Assembly (NCBI GenBank): GCA_014529385.2
Contig: CM043971.1
Coordinates: forward strand, 30,087,709-30,151,708
Reading direction: 5' to 3'
Length of the DNA stretch: 64,000 nt
From: Adiantum capillus-veneris
Taxonomy: Eukaryota > Streptophyta > Polypodiopsida > Polypodiales > Pteridaceae
Within the stretch, counting starts at the first letter, position 1, and the number at the start of each line of letters is the position of its first letter. Below the pieces are notes generated by a model. That model made no database searches and was not told the origin of the DNA. It worked only from the letters and a program-made list of their open reading frames with translations. Of this stretch, positions 54,562 through 64,000 are shown in pieces. The position numbers were made by a program, and so were the translations under genes.

Positions 54562-55558
54562 GCAATAGGCCACTCCCAGCTCATTCACATTGAGAGCCAC
54601 ACCGAGATGCGGTTTGGTGGCATTGTTGGCGTGGATTTTGTTTTGGTTAACACCGGAGGATTGCAGGCAGGAGATACAGGCAAGATGGCGCAGACAGATT
54701 GGTCTGGCCTTTCCTCTTCTCAGAGGTTCTTCACAGCGCAAACTGCTTAGTCTAGCTTCCCTACTTCTACAGGATGATTACGATGCAGACAGCTTGGTCT
54801 GACCACACCTCTTCTAAGAGGCCCTTCACAACGTAGACTGTTGAGTTTAACTTTCCCCTCATCTTGGATTACCCTACCTACTGACAGGACACCATCCGAT
54901 GGTGGTCCGTGCGGTCTCCGAGTGACTGCTGCAGCTTACGGTAGCTTCTACAATGCAGACTGTTTAGTCTAGATTTCCTTGATTTGGAGGATGTTTATGG
55001 CGCAGATTTCTACATCTGGCCTTCCTGGAGTTTTTCACAACTTAGCCACATGGCCACACTGGGTTACAGGTTCATGCATTGACAGGCTTCCGTGCATTCT
55101 CATGACGGTTCCTGGGCTTCTCCAGTTTCCCCAGACGGTTTGACTACAGACACCACAAATCCTATTGGGCAAGACACTTGCAAGTCTAATGGCACTTCTT
55201 TCACGACAAGGAGTTGTTTTCACACTCAGTTCGGGACCTTCACGCAGTATCTTCACCCTGTATCGGCGGAGTACAACAGTTTGCTACACTGCTCGTGACG
55301 GCACTTTACCATAGAGATTTCTTAACGTTGGGACACCCCAGACTGCTGCTACACTCGCGAAGTGCACCAGAGTAGTGTCCTTCAGTGGACATTGCAACAA
55401 ACATCTTCATCATTTGCCTCACATCTTCGGCTTCACGCGATTTTCAACATCCGATGCTGGGAGGGGGTGTTAAGACTTACACCACTCTACTGCTTCACAA
55501 GTCTAGGGCATACTTGTACGGCTAGTATGTCTCCGGGCTGGCCACCCATAGTCTAGGT

Positions 55559-56714
55559 TGTCACGTGCACATCTAACCCTATGTGCATGTGGACAAGCTA
55601 CTTCATGACTAGGATTCAGTTCAGGTTAGGAAGTGTTCTGGCACTTTTGTGAGTCTGTTCGCAGGGCGTGCATGTCCAGACACTTAAGAGTAGTTGCATT
55701 TCCTCTGGTTGCACACAACATGATCATCAAATTACAGTCAGTACCCATCAAGAGCCTTTTACAGTGCACAAAACCCATATCCCTATTTTAACCATTTATC
55801 ACTTATTATTAATAAGTGACTTTGTTGGGAAACTAGGTAGGGCAATTCTGGTAAGATAATATATAAGAAAAGCTAACGCTAGCACTTTCTGGCAGAAGAG
55901 GCAGAAGAACCACACTTGCAGTGCACCTTCTCAACAAGACCGGCAGGACTCCATAGCGTTTTCAGCCATCAAGACCAAGCTAGCGTTTTCTGCAACAGAT
56001 CAGCATTGGCGTTTTACAGCAGAGTACCTAGCGATTGTAGAACTACCAGATCAGCCTGGCGTTTTTGCAGACAGCAAATCAAGCGTAGCGTTTTTACAAC
56101 TTGCAGAGCATTCTAGCGTTTTGCAGATTCCCGACAACAAAACCATCATTAGCTTCAGCGTTTTCAGTTTTCAGCATATAGACACCGCAGAGCGGCCCCA
56201 AACCTCACAAATCTCACCTTCCCGCAACAGATCCTCGCGCACGGTCAAATCAGCCAGCGTTTGCAGATTCAGCCCGCTATTCGCAGATTTCAACATCTAC
56301 ATTTTCAGTGCATCGTCGTCACCGACTTCGAGTCGGAATTCAGCAGATACAAGATTTGTAGATTTCAGCCCTTAGCGTTTTCAGTTTCAGCCCGTCTCGT
56401 CACCGTCCTTATCGTCGTCGACATCATCGGCAAGTCCATTGCATTGTAGAGATTTGTGCGATCAATAGTAGACCGCTCTCGCCATAGAGAGTGGGGCCTT
56501 CGAAGGAGGGTTTGACAACACTCTGGTGTCGTATTCTTCTCTCTCAGTCTCAACACCTTCATTCATAGAGTCTTCCACTTTGTTTGTGATCATTTGCACT
56601 CTCTCACTAAAGGAACAGAAGGCTCTCCCTTCCCTAAGTAAAAGGAACCCTTGAGCACAGTTCGGAGCACTCATCTTGAGCAAAGTTCAACATTCGCTTC
56701 CGTTGCACCTTACA
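55559..56714 (+). repeat. 5' LTR, 1156 bp, with GCGTTTT words
   Basis: Between about 55948 and 56380 the word (A/G)GCGTTTT(T) occurs some ten times, mostly next to CAG. The TATA-like region GATAATATATAAG is near 55855. Confidence 0.8.
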
Positions 56715-57128
56715 CTAGTATTAGAGCTTTGGCAGTGTTCTGTATCACTAAAGGAAAGAACCGCAAGATTTTTTTTTTGCTTGTTGCGGTCGCACGTAAC
56801 CCAATTCCTCTTGGCCGTGTCGATTCCTAATCGTGTTTTTGAAGAGTGGCAGGAAACCCAAGAAAGAAGGGCTTATCCGGCCTCCCCTTGTTCCTCTTTT
56901 CACTCATTGAGAGCGGACCGTACACTTAGCAGCCGACCAATTGACGTGAGGCGGGAAAAAGCAACCTTGGTGTGAAGGATCCTCTAAGGTTGCTTGGGTA
57001 AGAGGAGATCCTTCTCTAGCACAGATTGCAAGCTAAAGAAACTCAAGAACTCAAGACCCTAAAGAACCCAAGAACCCAACAACCACAAGAACCCAAGTTT
57101 CTCGTGAACTAAAGAATCCAAGACTTCA

Positions 57129-57900
57129 GTGTATGGTCATTCCTCGAAGCGGAATGGATACTTCGCATGGAGGTGGCGAAGAAGAATTTTCCCCACCAGG
57201 AGGTTTTTCCGACCCTCCCCCTTCCCCATATATGCCAAGGATTTCACCAAATCCTATGGAGGCTTTGGTCAAGACAAGATGATACGACATGATAATACGA
57301 CAAGAAGCGCAACGCGCCACCTTGGAGCACAAGTGCGACGAAAGAACGGCAGCCTTAGAGCGTGAGCGCGAGCAAGCGCGCTTGGCGGCCGAAGAAAGAA
57401 AGGCAGAATTGGATCGCGAACGCGAAGAAAGACGAGCGGCCTTGGAGTTGGAGCATGAGACGCACAGAGACCAAAGCATACAAGAGTTGGTCCTACAGGT
57501 ACTCACCTCGAAACCCGAGCCGGTCAAAGATATTGGTGGTTCATCAAGTGGCGCAAGCCGAGATTCGAACTCCAACAACCCCATCACCGAGAAGTTGACA
57601 TTTAGTGAGTATGACGGTAAGATGGATGCTAATGTTATTCATTCTTGGTTGCATCAATTTAATGCTTAATTTGTGACAACTAAGAAGACAAGGAATAGCA
57701 AAGTTTTAACGGCAGCCATGTATCTTGCCGGTGATACCATTAATTGGTATCAAGCGTGGCAAGAGGAGCAATTGGCCGCGCACCTAGAGGAAGCCGAGGT
57801 AGGCGTGCCCCTTTCTTTCAGTTGGGCCGACTTCCAAGACAAGCTCAAGGCGCGGTTCTTGCCACCTCAGTAGAGAGCGCGGTTAAAAGAAGATTGGCGA
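57129..57900 (+). pseudogene. gypsy gag with Glu/Arg-rich N-terminus
   Basis: A charged coiled-coil-like start (REREQARLAAEERKAELDRE) leads into a retrotransposon gag domain (LTFSEYDGKMDANVIHSWLH, YLAGDTINWYQAW, SWADFQDKLKARFLPP). It is broken by TAA at 57667-57669 and TAG at about 57871-57873, with a frame change near 57950. Confidence 0.75.
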
Positions 57901-57980
57901 AATCTCAAGCAGAATGGTACTCCAGTCATGTCTTTTTCTAACCGTGTTTTGCAACTTGGACACCCAATTACGTAAATCGG

Positions 57981-58800
57981 ATGCGAAGCGCAAAGAGGCT
58001 TTCATGTTCGGGTTGGACGACTATATCAGGTTTGATGTCGAAGTCCTCAACCCCGTGGATCTCAACAAGGCGGGTAGCAATTGCTCTCTCCCAAGAGATG
58101 AAGCACAACAAGGGAAAGCCTAATGAGAACAAGACTTCACAAAGTACCTCTCAGACTTCTCAAAACCCTCAAAACGGTAAGAACGGTAAGAATGGTAACT
58201 CTTCTAACCAATCTTCCTCTAGTCTCTCCGAAAAGACCTCACAAAATGAATCTAAGGGTAAAGCTAACACAATTGCTAAACCTAAGCTCACCCTAGATGA
58301 AAAAGCAACAGAACGAATTTTAGGAGGATACATCATGTCAGAAGAACAAAGCATTTATTCTAAGGAAGGTCGATGTTATCATTGTCACATCAAGGGTCAC
58401 ATAAAAAGAACATGTCCAAAGATTGACTCTAGCCAATCTAAAGAACCTACAGAACCCACATCCTCTGTTAATGCAATAAATGAGAATACGAGTGTGACCC
58501 AAGTTTCTCATGATCCTCCCATTGATGAGTCTCTCATTAAGTGTTAAGGTCATGTGAAGGGTCATCGTTTTGTCATATTGTTTGATCCAGGCAGTATGCA
58601 TGATGTGATAAGTGACTCTCTTGTCGAAAGAGCCCGCTTGGAGGTTAGCAAGACATCTTCTTTCGAGGTGTCGGGCTTTGCTCCCGGTATGGACTCTCTC
58701 ATTACACGACAATGCCTTGATGTGTTATTCACGGTTCAACAAGTGTCCTTCCGCAAAAATTTTGTAGTATCTCCTCTTTCAGGATGTGATATGCTTTAAG
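57981..58800 (+). pseudogene. gypsy gag end and protease
   Basis: A Ser/Asn/Gln-rich linker, a knuckle CYHCHIKGHIKRTC (about 58373-58415), then after a stop at 58545 the protease (VILFDPGSMHDVISDSL, 58575-58630). It ends at CDML near 58797. The next pol domains do not follow. Confidence 0.7.
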
Positions 58801-59047
58801 GCATTCGATGGTTTCATGAGCATACCCCTCTCATTGATTGGGCAACCAATACTTTCACTTTCAATGCCAAAAGTGACTCTCCCATTATCATTCATGGGGA
58901 GGAAGTTGTTCATTCTTCATCTCTCATTTCTAATGTGCAGGCAAAGATTGAAAAGAATCAGGAGAAAACTCTCTCAGTCTTGTCTTCTCCAAAGCACGAC
59001 ACACATGACTGCATGATAAAGATGCGATTATTCACAAACATCATGAT

Positions 59048-59800
59048 TTGAATGATAAAGTTATGATTGTTCACAAGGATGATGGTTTAGTTGATACTTT
59101 GTATAGTGAAGCTAACCTCATTGCAGATTCGATCAATCACGAAGAACCGATCTTGGCTCTCAAGTCGAGGTCCCATGAACCCCCACAAGAAGTATTATGT
59201 GTGCGTCAATACGCATTGTTCGAGTGTTTCATTCGTGATGGTTTCCTATATTTTAGTCACCGTCTTTATGTGATCCCTTTTCATAGGCATGTCATATTGT
59301 ACGATGAACACGATTTACTCATGAATGAGCACGGATGTATGCGAATTACTCATGAAAAGATGAAATGTTTGCACCCAAGGAATTCACATTCCACTTCTCT
59401 TCCTTGGCATGCCACAGTATCCGAAAGAGCACAAGAAGGATTGAGCATCACGCATCGAAATTTCCACTTTGATTTGCCACAATTGATTGATTTAGATCAG
59501 AAAGTCGAGATTCGACCCCATTGTTTGCGTGTGTTTGATGAACGGTTTGGCACTTCGTCTATATGTTCATCTACATTGCATGCACAATCTTTAAAGAAGA
59601 CTAGAATTTTTCCAGTCACTTTACATGGAATGGATATGTTCATGTTTTTGTGTTGGAAGTGGATTCAAGAATTTTCATCCTCGAAGATTCTTGATGAAGG
59701 TGGACCTACGTCCATAGACGCAGTTGGACCATTAAAGCAGCCTCAAATGACTGTTGCTTTCGGCGCGGCCCATAGAAGCACGCATTCCAAACCTTTATGA
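59048..59800 (+). pseudogene. Unassigned 250-codon frame of the RT-less gypsy
   Basis: It starts MNDKVMIVHKDDGLVDTLYS. The segment GFLYFSHRLYVIPFHRHVIL then YDEHD loosely resembles the start of a gypsy integrase zinc domain. No RT motif is present. Function unknown. Confidence 0.35.
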
Positions 59801-59932
59801 AGTTCAAGTATCACATGACCCACGCATCAGAGTGGGCTGACAAAGAGTCCTGCGCAGGATTCCAGACACTATTGGCGATCTCCCTCGACGCCATACAATT
59901 CGATACCAATACCTCACTTTAAAAGGAGGGGA

Positions 59933-61102
59933 TGTCACGTGCAAATCTAACCCTATGTGCATGTGGACAAGCTACTTCATGACTAGGGTTCAGTTCAGCT
60001 TAGAGAGAGTTCTGGCACTTTTGTGAGTCTGTTCGCAAGCCGTGTATGTCCAGACACTTAGAGTAGTTGCATTTCCTCTGGTTACACACAACATGATCAT
60101 CAGATTACAGTCAATACCCATCAGGAGCATTTTACACTGCACAAAACCCATTTTCCCTATTTTAGCCATTTTTCACTTATTATTAATAAGTGACTTTGTT
60201 GGGAAATTGGGTAGGGAAATTCTGGTACGATAATATATAAGAAAAGCTAGCGCTAGCACTTTCTGGCAGAAGAGGCAGAAGAACCACACTTGCAGTGCAC
60301 CTTCTTAGCAAGACCGACAGGACTCCATAGCGTTTTCAACCATCAAGACCAAGCTAGCGTTTTCTGCAGCAGATCAACATTGGCGTTTTGCAACAGAGTA
60401 CCTAGCGTTTGCAGAACTCCCAGATCAGCCTGGCGTTTTTGCAGACAGCAGATCAAGCCTAGCGTTTTTACAACTTGCCGAGCATTCTAGCGTTTTGCAG
60501 TTTCTCGGCGACAGAACCATCATTAGCTGCAGCGTTTTCAGTTTTCAACATATAGACACCGCAGAGCAACCCTAAACCTCGCAGATCTCACCTTCCCGCA
60601 GTAGATCCTCGCCGCACGGTCAGATCAGCCACTGTTTGCAGATTCAGCCCGCTATTCACAGATTTCAGCATCTGCGTTTTCAGCGCATCGTCGTCGCATC
60701 ATCATCATCGCCGTCGTCACCGACACAAAGTCAGAATTCAACAGATACAATTTGCAGATTTCAGCCCTTAGCATTTTTAGATTTTGGCCCGTCGCCGTCC
60801 TCATCGTCAGCAAGTCCATTGCATTGTAGAGATTTGTGCAATCAATAGCAGACCGCTCTTGCCATAGAGAGTGGCGCCTTCGGAGGAGGGTTTTACAACA
60901 TTCTGGTGTTGTATTCTTCTCTCTCTATCTCTCAGTCTCAGCACCTTCATTCACAGTGTCTTCCACTTTGTTTGTGATCATTTGCACTCTCTCACTAAAG
61001 GAACGGAAGGCTCTCCCTTCCGTAAGTAAAAGGAACCCTTGAGCACAGATCGGAGCACTCATCTTGAGCAAAGTTCAACATTCACTTCCGCTGCACCTTA
61101 CA
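59933..61102 (+). repeat. 3' LTR, 1170 bp
   Basis: Same structure as the 5' LTR, including the spaced GCGTTTT words. It has an extra CATCATCATC-rich insertion near 60695. Confidence 0.8.
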
Positions 61103-61371
61103 TAGACAGTACCTGGTCTAGCCGCCCAAATTTGGGGCCGGCTGCCCACTTTGTCCGGGTGCCCTCATATATTTCCATATATCATTTTCTTGATGGGTTG
61201 TGGGGGATTTTTCCAAGGCATTGCCCTACCCCCCCTTGGACACCTATTTATGAGGCCAGGGGGGTACCCACTTCCATCATTTGATCATTGTACGGGTCTT
61301 CTGCTCTGGTAGTCAATGGGGGGTTGATCCCCCCCTCTTCCCTACATCAGTGTTTTGGTGTTGTGTCTCTC

Positions 61372-61490
61372 TCTCTTGAATAACAAGTGTTGAGTTCAAC
61401 TCTCGTCGGATAGATCTTTGAGGTCTCTTGGGATAGTTTCCTACGACGTTAAAATTCTTTTCTTCTTCTTCTTCTTCTTCTTCTTCTTCT
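61372..61490 (+). repeat. SINE-like copy 1, 5'-truncated
   Basis: It shares TTGAGTTCAACTC and the end TTTCCTACGACGTTAAAA with copy 2 and is followed by a (TTC)n run. Confidence 0.55.
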
Positions 61491-61491
61491 T

Positions 61492-61580
<89 letters not shown>
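61459..61580 (+). repeat. (TTC)n and (CT)n microsatellite
   Basis: About 35 bp of TTC repeats then about 85 bp of CT repeats. Confidence 0.95.
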
Positions 61581-61585
<5 letters not shown>

Positions 61586-61710
61586 GTGGTAGATTGGTTA
61601 TGCCATTTCCCTCTTGAATACCAGGTCTTGAGTTCAACTCCTCATCGGCTAGATCTTTAAGGTCTCTTGGGATGGTTTCCTACGACGTTAAAACTCTCTT
61701 CTTCTTCTTC
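61581..61710 (+). mobile_element. tRNA-derived SINE-like copy 2
   Basis: The Pol III A box TGGTAGATTGG (61586-61596) and the B box GAGTTCAACTCC (about 61629-61640) lie about 40 bp apart, as in tRNA-derived SINEs. A unique body ends TTTCCTACGACGTTAAAA, then a pyrimidine-rich tail. Confidence 0.55.
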
Positions 61711-64000
61711 TCTCTCTCACGCTTCAGCACACGTGCACTCTCACACTCCACAATCCAGATATGATCCATGTTGCCCTCGTAAAGGTTGAACTAGACAATG
61801 GCCTTGTTGATGTCATGTAGGAACAAAAGGAAGGATCGCCTAAGGAGACTTGCTGAGGTCATAGCCTGAGAGGAGAAAGGAGCATCATTTTCACAAAACA
61901 TTGGGCAATCGAAGGGAATAAGAGCGAGGGGTGGCCAAAGCGCTGGCCTGTAGTGATCCAAAAAAAAATTGGCCAAATCAATCTTTTTTCATTGAAAACA
62001 CGGCCTCCGCATAATTAAAAACATTGCCTTAGCCTTTGTTAAAAACATAACCTAAGTGTTTATTAATATGTTGCATAGAGAAAATATTGGCTGCCAAAGA
62101 AGATCTGACGTGAGGGGGGAAATCGCCAAGAGAGATGGCCTATGGTACCATGTCATAAATGAGAGAGAGAAAGAGAGAAAATGCTATAAAGGAGGGTATC
62201 GAACAACCCCCGTCATCATCATGACCTCAACAAAGTAGATACAGCGTATACTAGGTTAGGACTAGGCGGCAATGTCCAATAATTAAATAAACGGGAAGGC
62301 CTGTATAAGATATATATACCTAAATTACCTAAATGAATCTAAAATAAGCCCAAATTCACCTTTAAAGGAAAGTGCAAGGTATAGAATAGCCTCAGTGGGT
62401 GCAAGATCAAAACACAGGCAATCCGCAAGTGTTCGACCACGACCAGATGCAGCAAATGCACTGGGTGGCCAGCCTAGGAGACACTAGCTACACAAGCATG
62501 CCCTAAACCATAGTGAAGCAATAGTGGTGTATAGTGGTACCTAGCTCGTCTAACAATATCATGTCAAATGGAGGGTTTGCTATACATGATACTTGAGAGC
62601 TACTTTGTGGCCTCTCAATCCCTGTCCACCATTAGGCAGAGTCCAAGTGCCCAATCTACTAAAGCATGGTGGGGTGATTGAAATGTCAAAAGGCCGTCTC
62701 CATATGAAGGGCTCCAAAAAATGTGCATGTGTGCGCACAAGCACGCATGTGTCCACTTGACTCCCTATGCGCAGGGCTCCAATGCATGTGTGACTGGGTG
62801 CTTAACTCCTAGGGAAAATTAAGATAGGTATTGTTAAATGTTGTCAGCCTCCACCAAAGACCCATACTCATTTGCTCTGCTCTTGCCCACAATCTCAAAA
62901 TCTCTTATTACACGTCTGCAGATAGCTCCATGAAGGATTTCCAAAAGCCCGTATAACCAGGTGGCTTTGGATTTTTGGGATCATTTCATACCCTTGTCTC
63001 CATTTCCTTCATATGAGTCCCCTCTGGTCCATTTGAATCTGAAAAATCAATCATCATATGTTTCCTTAAAATCCAAGGACCCCTATCATTGCTTTGTGGC
63101 CTCTCTCTATCAGAGATTGCATTTTTGCCTTCATGTTAGTGTGATAACTCTATGGACATACAAGCTCTGTTTTTAATGTTTCTGGCTGCATCCCATCTCC
63201 GACCCCTTTGATCATAGTATGGCTCTCTCCTTTTACATTGAAATCATTGTCGGCGTTCCTCCAATAATATACAGTACTACAAAAAAATAGAAGTGTGTAA
63301 ACGTGGAAATCTACATTGGTAGGAATGCAAAGGCTTTGGTAGGTTTTCCTAGGCAAGGTATAAGATGAATCCAGGATAGCCTGGTCACCCACAAGAAAAT
63401 ATAACCATCAGCTCCATCATGCATAATATTGACTAAATAGCACGACATCCCACTAACATTGTCAATGCCCAATAGTGGGTGTAGAACTAGGTACTAGCAA
63501 ATGCTCCCAACACAACACAGTGACACACACCACACTCACACACACATGAGCATACATTGACACAAAGTTCAACGTGCTGAGTTTTTGTCATGACTCTAGA
63601 GATCAAGGGCAGACTCAGTCGTACTGAAGCCTAGCACTAAAAAAAAGCATTAATAGCACAAAAATGAGGTAGTTGATAGGGCATACGCACCACAAAAGAT
63701 AGAAAGAATTAGCACAAAATCAACTCGTCGTACCTCGTACAAAAACTTCACAGTGTGAAGTCTGCATGTCCGCTATACAACTAGAACATATACTTAAACT
63801 CATCAAGGTATATATGAATATCAGTTTTTCCTTGATTTCGGCACTTTTGTATATCTCTTTTAATGTTAAGGTTGTTTTACATGTCTGGTCCGATGATGCC
63901 ACATACATCATGACACAAACAATATGTATCTTAACAAGTAAACATATGTCCGTACAAGTACATCTAGATTGGAAATAAAAGCTCCGGACCAAGCCTTGAT
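61711..64000. other. 2.3 kb with nothing recognised
   Basis: Sequence of mixed composition with short open frames only (up to about 90 codons) and no recognisable domain, LTR or repeat. An 80-codon minus frame at 63392-63150 and a 71-codon plus frame at 62961-63176 are unassigned. Confidence 0.4.

Larger units (their letters stand above)
55559..61102 (+). mobile_element. Ty3/gypsy element with gag-protease and no RT, inserted in an LTR
   Basis: 5' LTR 55559-56714 and 3' LTR 59933-61102 (starts TGTCACGTGCA, ends CACCTTACA) flank an internal region with primer site TAGTATTAGAGC (56716-56727), gag, protease, an unassigned frame and a polypurine tract (59921-59932, AAAAGGAGGGGA). RT, RNase H and the integrase core are absent. 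Flanking pentamers TAGGT and TAGAC are a plausible worn target duplication. The LTRs differ at many sites and by a small insertion, so this copy is older than the one at 42407. Confidence 0.8.
53011..61366 (+). mobile_element. Non-autonomous LTR element lacking pol, its 3' LTR split by a gypsy
   Basis: The 5' LTR (53011-53344, lacking about 72 leading bases) is followed by a primer site at 53345 (TGGTATCAGTAGC), a 2.1-kb internal region without RT or integrase, a polypurine tract (55456-55467, CTGGGAGGGGG) and a 3' LTR starting TGTTAAGACTTACAC at 55468. The 3' LTR runs to 55558, is interrupted by the gypsy at 55559-61102, and resumes at 61103 to about 61366. The polypurine tract and LTR start look copia-like. 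Confidence 0.7.

Noticed and set aside
1-64000. CRISPR array, prophage, toxin-antitoxin or bacterial operon
   Set aside because: No regular short spacers, no operon structure and no Shine-Dalgarno sites; gene structure and element types are those of a plant nucleus.

Overview
The window is nuclear DNA from a land plant with a large, retrotransposon-rich genome. The evidence is a RAD51D-type gene with GT-AG introns, several Ty3/gypsy and Ty1/copia elements with plant-type primer-binding sites, plant-type LINEs (DUF4283-like ORF1, zf-RVT tail), MITEs and a tRNA-derived SINE. A fern, lycophyte or another plant with huge introns fits best, but this is inference. There are no rRNA or tRNA genes, CRISPR arrays or bacterial operons.

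The only host gene I recognise is a RAD51D-like recombination gene on the minus strand. Seven consecutive internal exons lie between 33788 and 7975: the N-terminal region, a Walker A exon (GSSSAGKTQ), a Walker B exon (LIVLDSISS) and others. All junctions are GT/AG and all phases agree. The first exon and the C-terminal exons were not found. The intron at 28170-8329 is about 19.8 kb and is packed with nested mobile elements; a second intron (33282-28521) is 4.8 kb and holds LTR and MITE pieces.

Layout from left to right: 1-1040 internally deleted gypsy; 1041-2811 chimeric LINE remnant; 2927-3517 MITE-like element; 3600-4008 ORF1/gag-like remnant; 4088-6442 gag-only non-autonomous gypsy (minus); 6444-7632 unassigned sequence with a possible LTR; 7975-8328 RAD51D exons; 8800-9620 LINE ORF1 remnant; 10439-12520 second gag-only gypsy; 12525-21370 copia fragment carrying a full-length LINE (12860-19687) with a 16-bp target duplication; 21363-23058 LTR interrupted by a solo LTR; 23185-27750 gypsy pol/gag (minus) interrupted by another solo LTR; 28171-28520 RAD51D exons; 29318-30740 gypsy 3' end; 32337-32489 MITE with a perfect 8-bp target duplication; 33283-33788 RAD51D exons.

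The right half (34.2-64 kb) is stacked mobile elements: a minus-strand LINE with a duplicated 3' end (34885-37216), fragments of four minus-strand gypsy elements (37217-42406 and 51069-53010), a young gypsy element with 99.2% identical LTRs (42407-51068), a pol-less LTR element (53011-61366) whose 3' LTR was split by another gypsy element (55559-61102), SINE copies with microsatellites (61372-61710), and about 2.3 kb that I cannot assign.

The most interesting shared signal is a short block found in at least 11 otherwise diverged LTRs. It has an AATAAA, then a GAAATACCGAAAGGGGC-type core, then a potential hairpin whose stem changes in a compensatory way. Other points are an LTR family with a tRNA-Glu-like primer site where neighbouring elements use initiator-Met-like sites, a DPG motif in place of D(S/T)G in three gypsy proteases, and a regularly spaced GCGTTTT motif shared by two unrelated elements.
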